From assembly GCF_900142125.1 (NCBI RefSeq), contig NZ_FQZT01000001.1:62001-126000 (forward strand): a stretch of 64,000 nucleotides of DNA. The letters are read 5' to 3'. Position 1 is the stretch's first letter, and the number at the start of each line of letters is the position of its first letter. Below, piece by piece: positions 46,758 through 55,629 of the stretch. The stretch comes from Malonomonas rubra DSM 5091 (GTDB taxonomy: Bacteria; Desulfobacterota; Desulfuromonadia; Desulfuromonadales; Geopsychrobacteraceae). A program made the position numbers and the translations under genes. Below the pieces are notes generated by a model. That model searched no databases and was not told where the DNA came from. It saw only the letters and a program-made list of their open reading frames with translations.

Positions 46758-46771
46758 AAATCAGTCTTTTC

Positions 46772-46957
46772 TCAACTCCTGCGTTCGGGACCTGCGTAAG
46801 CGTGATCCCCCCCGTTACGGATCGGGTCAAAACCGACGGTCACCCAACCGGTTGAGCGCATAAATTGAATAATTTTCCTTTTATCAATCAGCTTTTGCAG
46901 CTTACGTGGTGGCACCTGTTCTATCTTACCGGTGCTGTGACGTACCCGTATCAACAT
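46772..46957 (-). CDS. GPERR-motif small protein (paralogue 2)
   Basis: 61 residues: MLIRVRHSTGKIEQVPPRKL, then IIQFMRSTGWVTVGFDPIR and the C-terminal YAGPERRS. It aligns over its full length with the copy at 47038 and, from residue 20 on, with the copy at 46390. It is basic, soluble and without known fold assignment. The start lies within a minus-strand run toward the terminator at 46.74 kb. Confidence 0.75.
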   Translation of the reverse strand: MLIRVRHSTGKIEQVPPRKLQKLIDKRKIIQFMRSTGWVTVGFDPIRNGGDHAYAGPERRS

Positions 46958-47037
46958 TCCATTCCCTTTTCAATTGAGTGCCTAGAAAATATTTCCAGCG
47001 AATGGCAGAATAGCAAATCCTGCGTATACGACACCAG

Positions 47038-47259
47038 CTATTTTCTTTTCCCCCCTTCAAGTTCATAGAGGAGCCCGCCACGACGCTCTGGACCCCGGTA
47101 ATTCCCACGCAGTGAACTGCGAATCGGATCTTTACCCAGAGTCACCCAACCAGTGGAACGTTCAAACTGTTCGATTTCACTCATCACAATCAACTCGTCA
47201 AGCTTACGTGATGGGACTAAATCGATTCTGCCATCTTTATAACGCACCCGAATCAACAT
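47038..47259 (-). CDS. GPERR-motif small protein (paralogue 3)
   Basis: 73 residues: MLIRVRYKDGRIDLVPSRKL, then IEQFERSTGWVTLGKDPIR, YRGPERR and a short basic tail. It is closest to paralogue 2. A GGAGG site lies before the start, 14 bases after the stop of the DRTGG P-loop gene upstream, so it is probably co-transcribed with that gene. Function unknown. Confidence 0.75.
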   Translation of the reverse strand: MLIRVRYKDGRIDLVPSRKLDELIVMSEIEQFERSTGWVTLGKDPIRSSLRGNYRGPERRGGLLYELEGGKRK

Positions 47260-47273
47260 TTTTCCACCTCCGG

Positions 47274-48368
47274 CTAGTCAAGCAAAGCATCTATCGCTTC
47301 AAAGTCAAATCGTTTCTCGGCAAGTTCAGTTATCAAATGTAATTTATGCTTGTCTTCGTAAGTAATCTTCGAGACATCATCTTTAAGGATCTCAAAAACA
47401 TCGGATGTAGTTCGCCCTGCACGCATATAGGGAATACCACTGTCATCAATAATCTGCTTGGTGATATGACTAATCTGGCCTACACCCGGGATAATAATAC
47501 CCGCCAGTTTTTGCCTATACTCCCCAATCCGGTAAAGATTGGCCATCGTCACCAGGAGCTCATCACGGCTGCTATTGACGATAACCAGGGATGAATCCTT
47601 CAGCAATTCGGCTACACGCTGGGCTGAAGCAGCTCCGATCTGAATGTTGTGGACAATGCGCTGCTGCTCTTCTTCTGTTGCGTGCAACTTGATCCCCAGC
47701 ACATTTGCGATCCTGCGTAGGGTGGGGTTTGCGAGGATTGGCTGGTAATTAAAACCACCAATCACACCAATCCCCTCCGGTTCAAACGCCCTCCGCAGAT
47801 AACGCAGAGTCTGTTCTCGTTTTTCCGGGATAATTTTGTTGACCAAAACCGCTTTAACGTCTGCACGCTCCTTTTGGAATAATGCATAATTCATCATTGC
47901 CGAATCAACAACATTTCCCAATCCACCACCGGTCACCATCAACACAGAAGCACCAGTTTCTCTGGCGATCCGCGCATTATTACAACCAATCACAGAACCG
48001 ACACCGGTGTGGCCTGCACCTTCGATTATCAGGAAATCGTTTTTTGCATCCAGCTCTGCAATGGCATTAAACATCTCCTGCGCCACCTGTTCACGGGGCA
48101 GATCACCATCCATAACCCTACGGGTATCGCCTTGACCGAGCACAAATGGCGACATCAGCGGCAGGTCCTCTTCCAGTCCAAACATCCGGGCAATGAGGAT
48201 TGCATCTTTATCGGCAACAAGACCATTAAATTTTACAGGTTTCGGACCAATCGGCTTGATAAAGCCGACCCGGTCATATTTCTTCCTTGCCATATGCATA
48301 AGCGACAGACTCGTTGTGGTCTTACCACTATTCATACCTGTTGCTGCAATAAAAATTTTTCGGGCCAT
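47274..48368 (-). CDS. P-loop NTPase with DRTGG domain (phosphotransacetylase N-terminal-like)
   Basis: 364 residues. The N-terminal half is a BioD/CobQ-like P-loop domain (ATGMNSGKTTTSLSLMH at residue 9, then IIEGAGHTGVGSVIG near 116); the C-terminal part is a DRTGG domain (about 215-330, ending PYMRAGRTTSDVFEIL). The combination resembles the N-terminal regulatory half of bacterial Pta enzymes but lacks the acetyltransferase domain, so it is likely a stand-alone regulatory or ATP-binding protein. It is followed after 14 bases by a GPERR gene. Confidence 0.85.
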   Translation of the reverse strand: MARKIFIAATGMNSGKTTTSLSLMHMARKKYDRVGFIKPIGPKPVKFNGLVADKDAILIARMFGLEEDLPLMSPFVLGQGDTRRVMDGDLPREQVAQEMFNAIAELDAKNDFLIIEGAGHTGVGSVIGCNNARIARETGASVLMVTGGGLGNVVDSAMMNYALFQKERADVKAVLVNKIIPEKREQTLRYLRRAFEPEGIGVIGGFNYQPILANPTLRRIANVLGIKLHATEEEQQRIVHNIQIGAASAQRVAELLKDSSLVIVNSSRDELLVTMANLYRIGEYRQKLAGIIIPGVGQISHITKQIIDDSGIPYMRAGRTTSDVFEILKDDVSKITYEDKHKLHLITELAEKRFDFEAIDALLD

Positions 48369-48462
48369 AGAATCTCCTTATCAGAGTCCCGAATAGTACA
48401 ATATTTCTTGTAAAGAAAAAATCTAAACCCGCGGCAGATGATGTATACAGTCGCACAAGTTA

Positions 48463-48495
48463 CAAAAAAAGCGCCCTTTACAAAGAACGCTTTTG
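48463..48495 (-). terminator. Rho-independent terminator after dxs
   Basis: On the minus strand AAGCG and CGCTT, with CTTT/AAAG inside a two-base mismatch, are followed by seven T. Confidence 0.7.
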
Positions 48496-48550
48496 TTTGA
48501 GTATAAAGAAAACAAGATCAAATGCAATTCCAGCCCAGCCAGAAACAAGC

Positions 48551-50449
48551 CTAACTCGCCGAGGCTGCTTGCTTGGCGTTCAACGATTTAAGAACAGTCG
48601 TCACCAAACCATCCGCATTGATCCCAAGTTGAGCCCGCAGCTCTGCTTGGCTTCCCTGCTCGACAAAGCTGTCAGGGATACCAACACGTATTACGGGCAC
48701 TGTCATTCCGGCATCACTAAGTAGCTCCAACACAGCAGCGCCAAAACCACCTTGGAGTGCATTTTCTTCGGCGGTCACAACCAAAGGAGATTTTTCCGCC
48801 TGCGAAATCAGCAGCTCGCGATCAAGTGGCTTGATAAAACGCGCATCAACAATAGCCGCATCGATTCCCTGCTGCGATAACAGCTTTGCTGCTTCCAGCG
48901 CTTCGCCGACCATCACACCGATGGCGATGATCAGAACGTCAGCCCCTTCACGCAACAACTCGCCTGTGCCAATCTTTACAGTTTCGATTTCATTCGGTAA
49001 CGGCAACCCGACGCCGCTACCGCGTGGGTAACGGTAAGCAAAAGGCCCATCATGTTGCGCTGCAGTTTTCATAATTTTACGCATTTCAACTTCATCTCGC
49101 GGCACAGCGAACGTCAGATTGGGAACATGACGCATAAAAGACATATCGAACACACCATGGTGAGTCGGCCCGTCTGCACCGACAAGCCCACCCCGGTCCA
49201 TCGCGAAGGTGACCGGAAGGTTCTGCAGGCAAACATCATGTACAACTTGGTCGTAAGCCCGTTGCATAAAGGTTGAATAAATTGTAACAACCGGCCGCAA
49301 GCCCTGGCAGGCCAGGCCAGCTGCGAATGTCACTGCATGCTGTTCCGCAATACCGACATCGAAAAACCGATCAGGGTGAGCAGCGGCAAATGCATTCAAG
49401 CCAGTCCCTTCTGCCATCGCGGCAGTAATGGCAACCACACGATCATCTTCGTTAGCGAGTTCGACCAGTGTTTTTCCGAAAACACCCGTGTAGGACGCAG
49501 CACTGCCCGGTTTCGCACCGTTCACCTTGCCGGTAACCTTATCGAAGGGGCCAACGCCATGATATTTTGGCGGGTTTTCTTCTGCGGGAGCGTAACCCTT
49601 GCCTTTTTTAGTCGCAATATGCAGCAGGACCGGGCCTTTAATGTTAGCGACATTCTGCAGAGTTTCGAGCAACTCGTCGATATTATGGCCATCAATCGGA
49701 CCGAAATAATCGAAACCAAAGCCTTCGAAAAGCATGCCAGGAGTCATGAAACCTTTTAGTGACTCCTCTGCCTTTTTGGCGATGTTGACCAGATCCTTAC
49801 CGAATCCGGGAACAATACTCAAAATACTTTCTGTATCTTTCTTGAAGCGGATAAAAGCATCAGAAGAAAGCTTGCGGCTCAAAAAGGAAGAGAGCGCACC
49901 GACATTCGGCGAAATCGACATCTCGTTATCGTTGAGAATAACGACCATTTTCTGTTTCAGGTGGCCGGCGTGATTCAACCCCTCGAAAGCCATCCCGGCG
50001 GTAAGTGAGCCATCACCGATAACGGCAATGATTTTCTGATCTTTATCCAAGATATCCTTGCCTGCCGCCATACCCAGGGCAGCCGATATCGAGGTGCTCG
50101 AGTGGCCAACATCAAAAGCATCATGTTCGCTCTCTTTACGTTTCGGAAAGCCGCTGATGCCATCAAGTTGACGCAGAGTGTGGAAGCGATCGAGGCGCCC
50201 GGTCAGAAGTTTGTGAGCATAAGCCTGATGACCGACATCCCAGATAATTTTATCATTGGGAGAGTCAAAAACCTTGTGCAGCGCAATACTCAGTTCAACA
50301 ACCCCCAGTGAGCTGCCGAGGTGACCACCGTTCACCGATACTGTTTCAACAATCTCTTCACGCAACTCTGCGGCAAGCAGGTCCAACTGCTCGCGTTGCA
50401 GCTGTTTTATGTCAGCCGGAGTTTTCAGTTGTGAAAGAATTTCACCCAT
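48551..50449 (-). CDS. dxs: 1-deoxy-D-xylulose-5-phosphate synthase
   Basis: 632 residues, complete. The thiamine site is in [20 protein letters not shown] (about 150); [34 protein letters not shown] and the transketolase pyrimidine domain with [15 protein letters not shown] are all conserved. It forms DXP from pyruvate and glyceraldehyde-3-phosphate, the first step of the MEP isoprenoid pathway. It lies downstream of ispA, whose product uses the pathway's output. Confidence 0.97.
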   Translation of the reverse strand: MGEILSQLKTPADIKQLQREQLDLLAAELREEIVETVSVNGGHLGSSLGVVELSIALHKVFDSPNDKIIWDVGHQAYAHKLLTGRLDRFHTLRQLDGISGFPKRKESEHDAFDVGHSSTSISAALGMAAGKDILDKDQKIIAVIGDGSLTAGMAFEGLNHAGHLKQKMVVILNDNEMSISPNVGALSSFLSRKLSSDAFIRFKKDTESILSIVPGFGKDLVNIAKKAEESLKGFMTPGMLFEGFGFDYFGPIDGHNIDELLETLQNVANIKGPVLLHIATKKGKGYAPAEENPPKYHGVGPFDKVTGKVNGAKPGSAASYTGVFGKTLVELANEDDRVVAITAAMAEGTGLNAFAAAHPDRFFDVGIAEQHAVTFAAGLACQGLRPVVTIYSTFMQRAYDQVVHDVCLQNLPVTFAMDRGGLVGADGPTHHGVFDMSFMRHVPNLTFAVPRDEVEMRKIMKTAAQHDGPFAYRYPRGSGVGLPLPNEIETVKIGTGELLREGADVLIIAIGVMVGEALEAAKLLSQQGIDAAIVDARFIKPLDRELLISQAEKSPLVVTAEENALQGGFGAAVLELLSDAGMTVPVIRVGIPDSFVEQGSQAELRAQLGINADGLVTTVLKSLNAKQAASAS

Positions 50450-50507
50450 TGTCTCTCTTCCTCACGTCATTGCAAGCGTCGGTCAAATACGACAAATGCC
50501 TTTTCTC

Positions 50508-51410
50508 TCAAAATGATCTATCAACAATATAATGTGCAATTTCTCGTAACGGTCGTGCCTTGTCGCCAAAAATATCGAGCGCCGTTAAAGCAACGTCGCG
50601 AAGCTCGCGAGCCCTCACACGAGCCCCTTCCAAGCCGAGCAGAGCTGGATAGGTCGCTTTGCCCCGTTCCTGATCGCTACCGACATCCTTACCCAGTTCC
50701 GACTGATCCGCAACGATATCAAGAATGTCATCTGCCACTTGAAACGCCAGTCCGGCAGCTTCGCCGTAGCGGCAAAGTGCCCGCCACTGGTCCTCATCGG
50801 CATCACCGATGATCGCACCCGATTTAATCGCAGCCAGAATCAGCGCCCCGGTTTTATGAGTGTGAATATATTCCAGTGTCGGCAGGTCGATCTCTTTCCC
50901 CTCGGACTCCATATCGACAACTTGGCCGCCAACCATTCCGCGCGAACCGGCACTTCGCGCCAGCAAGCTGATGACGGTATTGCGCTTTTCAGCATCAACT
51001 TCGGGCCAAACTGATTTATTCGATAATAGAATGAAAGCTTCTGTCAGGAGCGCATCTCCCGCCAGAATCGCATTCGCTTCTCCAAAAACTTTGTGATTCG
51101 TCGGTTCACCACGACGATAATCATCATCATCCATTGCTGGCAGGTCATCATGGATCAATGAATAGCTATGGATCATCTCTATGGCACAGGCCGCCGGCAA
51201 CACATGCTGCGTATTTCCCCCCAAGGTTTCACAAGCGGCGATCATCAGCACCGGGCGGATTCTCTTCCCCCCAGCAAAAACAGAATATCGCATCGCTTCG
51301 TGCAATTTCGCAGGAAGAGTGTCAGCGCCCGGCAAATAGCGATCAAGGGCCGACTCAGTCAGTTGAATCCGATCCTGCAGATAGGTCTCCAGCTGCCAAT
51401 CAGTCTTCAT
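50508..51410 (-). CDS. ispA: Farnesyl diphosphate synthase (short-chain polyprenyl synthase)
   Basis: 300 residues with both aspartate-rich motifs: DDLPAMDDDDYRRG (FARM, about residue 92) and DDILD (SARM, about 230). The two extra residues between the FARM aspartates (DDxxxxD) fit bacterial type II FPP synthases. It condenses IPP and DMAPP to farnesyl diphosphate for quinone and undecaprenol synthesis. The start overlaps the xseB 3' end by 11 bases, giving the usual xseA-xseB-ispA-dxs order. Confidence 0.94.
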   Translation of the reverse strand: MKTDWQLETYLQDRIQLTESALDRYLPGADTLPAKLHEAMRYSVFAGGKRIRPVLMIAACETLGGNTQHVLPAACAIEMIHSYSLIHDDLPAMDDDDYRRGEPTNHKVFGEANAILAGDALLTEAFILLSNKSVWPEVDAEKRNTVISLLARSAGSRGMVGGQVVDMESEGKEIDLPTLEYIHTHKTGALILAAIKSGAIIGDADEDQWRALCRYGEAAGLAFQVADDILDIVADQSELGKDVGSDQERGKATYPALLGLEGARVRARELRDVALTALDIFGDKARPLREIAHYIVDRSF

Positions 51411-51630
51411 CGAGAAATGCCTCGCGGGTAAAACTGCCGTCAGCTTGTTTCAGCAACTGCTCAACCTGCAGTTCCACATCCTGCAGAGATTTGCGACAGG
51501 CATCTGCTTGTTCAACACCTGTGCTGAAAACTTTCAAAGACTGCTCCAGCGACAACTCCCCGCTTTCAAGCTGAGTCACAGCGTCTTCCAGTTGTTTCAG
51601 TGCAGTTTCGAAGCCCGATTTTTTTGCCAT
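51400..51630 (-). CDS. xseB: Exodeoxyribonuclease VII small subunit
   Basis: 76 residues from the ATG at 51630 (MAKKSGFETAL), close to the family's normal size; two further in-frame ATGs upstream (51639, 51648) are possible and the ribosome site is not decisive. The helical XseB core FETALKQLEDAVTQLESGEL and LEQSLKVFSTGVEQADACR is clear. It binds the large subunit XseA to form the single-strand nuclease. Overlaps ispA. Confidence 0.92.
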   Translation of the reverse strand: MAKKSGFETALKQLEDAVTQLESGELSLEQSLKVFSTGVEQADACRKSLQDVELQVEQLLKQADGSFTREAFLDED

Positions 51631-51710
51631 CCCAGTCATTCCATTCATTAATGTCAAAAGTTAGATTATCGCTAGTGGAGCAAACCCCAGTCAAGCCCTT
51701 TCCCCCGAAA

Positions 51711-52913
51711 TTAAAGCTTTTTTGCCGCCTTCTCCACAGTTGCAATCAGCTCACCAGCGGCCAGCTGAATCTGCAGCCGATCACCAGCCTCAACCTGCTC
51801 AAAACTTTTCACAAGCGCCCCTGTCTCTGCCTGTTTCACCAAGGCATATCCACGTGCCAGCACAGCCAGAGGTGAAAGAGCATCGAGCCGGCCGGAAGCA
51901 ATCGCCAACCGTTCATGACAATCAGCCCAAATTGCCTTCATTGCCTGATCAAGACGTAAATATAACTGCTGCAGTTGCAGCCGCTGCAAACGGATCTCTT
52001 CAAAAGGAGCTTTCAGGCGCTTTTCCAAACCCTGCAATCGGCTTTGCAGCAGCAGCAGTCGGCTCTTCATCTGTTGTCCCAAGCGCAACACCAGCTGGTC
52101 GAGATGCCGTTCGAGATCCAATCGGTTCTGTACAACTAGTTCTGCTGCTGCGCTTGGTGTAGCTGCCCGCAAATCGGCAACCAGATCGGAAATCGAAATA
52201 TCAACTTCGTGCCCAACGGCAGAAATGATTGGGATTTCCGATGCAGCAATCGCACGAGCCACAACCTCTTCGTTGAACGCCCAGAGATCTTCACGTGAGC
52301 CGCCACCTCGACCAACAATCAGAATATCCGCGCTTGCTTCACGATTAAGATCAGCGATTGCTGCACTGATTTCTTCTGCAGCGCCTTCGCCCTGAACGCG
52401 AACCGCACGCAACAAAACCTTCACACCGGCCGAGCGACGCCGCAAAACCGTGAGAATATCATGGATCGCAGCACCTGTTGCAGAGGTCACAACACCAATT
52501 GTTTGAGGGAACTCGGGCAGATTTTTTTTGCGATGCGGATCGAACAGACCTTCCGCTGCAAGTTTTTGCTGTAACTGTTCAAACGCCAGTTGCAGGCTAC
52601 CGACACCGACCGGCTCCATTCCCTCAACGATTAACTGCAGATCGCCGCGCTGCGGATAAATTGATACGCGCCCGCGACAAACAACCTCGCTCCCCTCCTC
52701 CGGGCGAAAGCGTAAGGCACGCAAGTGGCTGCGAAAAATAGCACAACGCAGCTGCGACTTTTGATCCTTCAACGTAAAATAACAGTGTCCGGAAGCGGGC
52801 CGAGAGACATTCGCCAGTTCTCCCTGCACCAGAACTTCGACAAAATTGTCTTCCACCACCTCCTGCAACAATTCCACCAGGGCAGAAACGGTGACAATCT
52901 GACTATTTTCCAT
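51711..52913 (-). CDS. xseA: Exodeoxyribonuclease VII large subunit
   Basis: 400 residues: an N-terminal OB domain (VLVQGELANVSRPASGHCYFT, with CRGRVSIYPQRGDLQ) and the catalytic half with VVTSATGAAIHDILTVLRRR, ILIVGRGGGSREDLWAFN and AVGHEVDISISDLVADLRA. The C-terminal coiled region (DLERHLDQLVLRLGQQMKSR) binds XseB. It cuts single-stranded DNA from both ends. First gene of the xseA-xseB-ispA-dxs run. Confidence 0.95.
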   Translation of the reverse strand: MENSQIVTVSALVELLQEVVEDNFVEVLVQGELANVSRPASGHCYFTLKDQKSQLRCAIFRSHLRALRFRPEEGSEVVCRGRVSIYPQRGDLQLIVEGMEPVGVGSLQLAFEQLQQKLAAEGLFDPHRKKNLPEFPQTIGVVTSATGAAIHDILTVLRRRSAGVKVLLRAVRVQGEGAAEEISAAIADLNREASADILIVGRGGGSREDLWAFNEEVVARAIAASEIPIISAVGHEVDISISDLVADLRAATPSAAAELVVQNRLDLERHLDQLVLRLGQQMKSRLLLLQSRLQGLEKRLKAPFEEIRLQRLQLQQLYLRLDQAMKAIWADCHERLAIASGRLDALSPLAVLARGYALVKQAETGALVKSFEQVEAGDRLQIQLAAGELIATVEKAAKKL

Positions 52914-53048
52914 CTAGCAAATCCGCCTTTTCCAGCCCCTCCAGATAAAGCGAGGACGTATTATAACAGCTCGCACAGAGATTGACAGCGCTGCTTGGAT
53001 CCCCTATAAATAGTTAAATTTTCTAAATCTCTTCAAAGAGGGCCTTCT

Positions 53049-54440
53049 ATGGGACGACCCTACGTCATCACTATTTCGAGTGAAAAAGGTGGAGTTGGCA
53101 AAACAACTCTGGCAACCAACCTGGCGATCTACCTGAAAGGTCTGTCTGAGGATCTGCCAGTCACCCTGTTCAGCTTCGACAACCATTTCACTATTGACCA
53201 GATGTTCCAGCTCGGAAAACAGGAGAAGTCGCCGAACATCAGCAACCTTTTTACCGACAAAACAATCGATGAACTGGTCGTGCCAGGTCAATATGGCGTA
53301 CAGTTTGTGCCATCGAGCCGGAACATCCAGGAATGTCGAGATAGCATACAAACCTGTGACCTGCTCGCTGAAAAGCTGAGTCGCTCCCAGCTTGGCGGGA
53401 TCCTGATCATCGATACCAGTCCGGTCATCGACCCATTCACCCAGAACGCACTTTACGCCGCTGATCGAGTGATCGTGCCGATCAAGGACGCGGCCTCTTT
53501 GGAGAATTGCCGCCACCTGGCTGATTTTTTACACCAGCAGGAGCGGCCAAGATCAACCCTGCGCCTGCTCCCTTGTCTTGTCGATACACGCATCCGCTTT
53601 GATGGTCCTTTCCGCAATGCTTACCAGCTTCTGAAGGCTTACGCCATAAATCGCGGTTACAAATGCTACGAAGGTTACGTTGCCAAAAGTCCCAAAGTCG
53701 AATCGCTCAGCACCAATCCGAGTGGCAAAATTTTTTCCGTTATTACGCACGGCCGTAATACAGATGTCCACTTGCAGTTCATGCATTTGGCGCGGCAGGC
53801 CTATCTCGAATATCTTGAAAATGGTCCGAGCTGGATGAACGAGATTGCCAAGGAGCGATCTAACCGTGATGCGACCCTCGAACGTGAACGCCAGAAGCGT
53901 TTTTCCCAGCTCAGTAAAAGCTGCCTCTGCTGCGAGAAGGAACTACCAGAAGGAAATGTTTTGCCAGGTGCTTACTACCTGGAAAGCAATGACGCCAGCC
54001 TGAGCGGATTTGCAGAGGACAGTTGTTTTCTTGATATGATCGTTCAGGATTGTTTCGGTGAGCAGAAGGCCAAAGGCCTGGAAGATTCGTTGCGCGATCT
54101 GTTGTTGGAAACTGCCGACCGTTCATACATTCTGCTTCAACGCACCCAATTGCCGGAAGATGAGTCGCAAATCGACTTTTTCCGCCTCGATCACAACGGC
54201 GAAAAACTCTCCGGACGTAGTCTTGTGATAAAGGAAAAAGGATTTTTCAACCGGACACAAAATTCTCGGGTGCTGAAACTGTTCCGAAAATTTGATACAG
54301 AGCAGGGCCAGAAAACCCAAATGATCCTGGCCCGCAGGGGTGGACATCAACCTCTGGAGCTATTGGAGAACTACCACTACCAGAAGTTCCAGGCCGTTTT
54401 CGACAGAGTCAAAGTCGATCTTGCGGCGGAAGCTCAGTAA
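53049..54440 (+). CDS. ParA/MinD-like ATPase with an unrecognised C-terminal domain
   Basis: 463 residues. The first ~265 form a deviant-Walker ATPase (SSEKGGVGKTTLATNLA at residue 10; switch ILIIDTSPVIDPF near 120; ADRVIVPIKDAASLEN near 140). The rest is a separate ~190-residue domain containing CLCCEKELPEGNVLPG (about 296-312), a CxxC pair with possible metal ligand role, then FLDMIVQDCFGEQ and a basic C-terminus. I do not recognise this domain. It is alone, divergent from xseA, convergent with the deacetylase gene by a 7-base overlap. No ParB partner is nearby. Confidence 0.8.
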   Translation: MGRPYVITISSEKGGVGKTTLATNLAIYLKGLSEDLPVTLFSFDNHFTIDQMFQLGKQEKSPNISNLFTDKTIDELVVPGQYGVQFVPSSRNIQECRDSIQTCDLLAEKLSRSQLGGILIIDTSPVIDPFTQNALYAADRVIVPIKDAASLENCRHLADFLHQQERPRSTLRLLPCLVDTRIRFDGPFRNAYQLLKAYAINRGYKCYEGYVAKSPKVESLSTNPSGKIFSVITHGRNTDVHLQFMHLARQAYLEYLENGPSWMNEIAKERSNRDATLERERQKRFSQLSKSCLCCEKELPEGNVLPGAYYLESNDASLSGFAEDSCFLDMIVQDCFGEQKAKGLEDSLRDLLLETADRSYILLQRTQLPEDESQIDFFRLDHNGEKLSGRSLVIKEKGFFNRTQNSRVLKLFRKFDTEQGQKTQMILARRGGHQPLELLENYHYQKFQAVFDRVKVDLAAEAQ

Positions 54441-55612
54441 ACCTTTGCCAACATAGATGCGGGAACAAAATCGATCTGCTGTTGTTTCAACCACGGCAAC
54501 TCCTGCTGAAATGCCAGCAAGGTCTCAGGATAGGGGTGACAAATCGCAACCACCTCGCCCCGGTCGTCCGACATCTTCACCATGCGTCGAATCTGCTGGC
54601 GGATATAGGAAACATCCTCGCTGTTGTCGAGAAATATCTGCCGCGTCGCCGTAGGTACATGCATTCGGCGCGCCTCATCGTAGGCGACAGAACTGCCGAT
54701 TGTCTTGCTGTCGATAAAAAACTGCCCACCCTGTTGTAACTCATCCAGCACGACACGCATCGCATGACGGTTCTGAGTATAACCGGACCCCATGTGGTTA
54801 TTCCCCCCGGCGGCCCCCGGAACTTTTTCCATGTAACGACGCAGCAGACGTCTGGTTTCCATTTCCGACTGACCCAGCAGCAGCGCGTTTGGACCAGGAC
54901 TCACTCTTGGATAATTACTCGGCTGCATCGGCAGATGAATCATGTATTCGCGCCCGATATTCTGTAGCATCAATGCCGCTTCTGTTGCCTTTCGACTCTC
55001 AGGCAAAATTGCAGGCGTCACCATCAAGTCAAGCGCAAGCAACTGTTCAAAAGTTTTCAGCGAACGCCCCATATCATCCATAATGATAGCAACGCGTGGA
55101 CGACTGCTGGTGACGGCCAAAGGCACCCGGTAGCGCAATTCCAGCCGTAACTGTTTATTCCAATAGAGACGAACGTAACCCTTGCGTGGCAAAAGATCGA
55201 GATGGGCCGGAGCTCCTGTTTCGTTTATTCGTGCCGCAAGATCGAGTAAACGAGCCTGTTTCGGAAAATCTCCGAACATCTTCAATCGCTGCATTCGGCC
55301 CTCGCCCGGCAGCTTCTGCCAGCCTTGCGACTCCGGTCCATTGAGCAACTCATCATCTACCAGCTGATAAACCTGGGAATACCCAACGATACTTTGCACC
55401 TGCGGTCGTTCAACTTCGACCTGCCTGACTGGAACATATTCAGGCAAAAATGCAGTGCGCAACGCAACCAGAAGCACCAGACACAAACCGACGAAAGACA
55501 GCAGGAAAACGGTTGCCAACGCCACCCGGACTTTCTGGCTTTGCAGCATGGGGAATTTCTGGCTGAGTTTTGATGATTTTGATTTTATTGATTTCTTTTT
55601 CGTTTTTTTCAA
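54434..55612 (-). CDS. Divergent polysaccharide deacetylase family protein (YibQ-like)
   Basis: 392 residues with an N-terminal membrane anchor (VALATVFLLSFVGLCLVLLVAL) and the divergent NodB-like domain from about 165: VAIIMDDMGRSLKTFEQLL, EYMIHLPMQPSN, NHMGSGYTQNRHAM and the DSKTIGSSVAYDEA block. The metal-site aspartate and histidine positions are present. It is the last gene after ctpA, so it belongs to a wall-remodelling set. Start codon choice rests on the frame only. Confidence 0.87.
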   Translation of the reverse strand: MKKTKKKSIKSKSSKLSQKFPMLQSQKVRVALATVFLLSFVGLCLVLLVALRTAFLPEYVPVRQVEVERPQVQSIVGYSQVYQLVDDELLNGPESQGWQKLPGEGRMQRLKMFGDFPKQARLLDLAARINETGAPAHLDLLPRKGYVRLYWNKQLRLELRYRVPLAVTSSRPRVAIIMDDMGRSLKTFEQLLALDLMVTPAILPESRKATEAALMLQNIGREYMIHLPMQPSNYPRVSPGPNALLLGQSEMETRRLLRRYMEKVPGAAGGNNHMGSGYTQNRHAMRVVLDELQQGGQFFIDSKTIGSSVAYDEARRMHVPTATRQIFLDNSEDVSYIRQQIRRMVKMSDDRGEVVAICHPYPETLLAFQQELPWLKQQQIDFVPASMLAKVY

Positions 55613-55629
55613 GATAACTGTTCTTTTCT

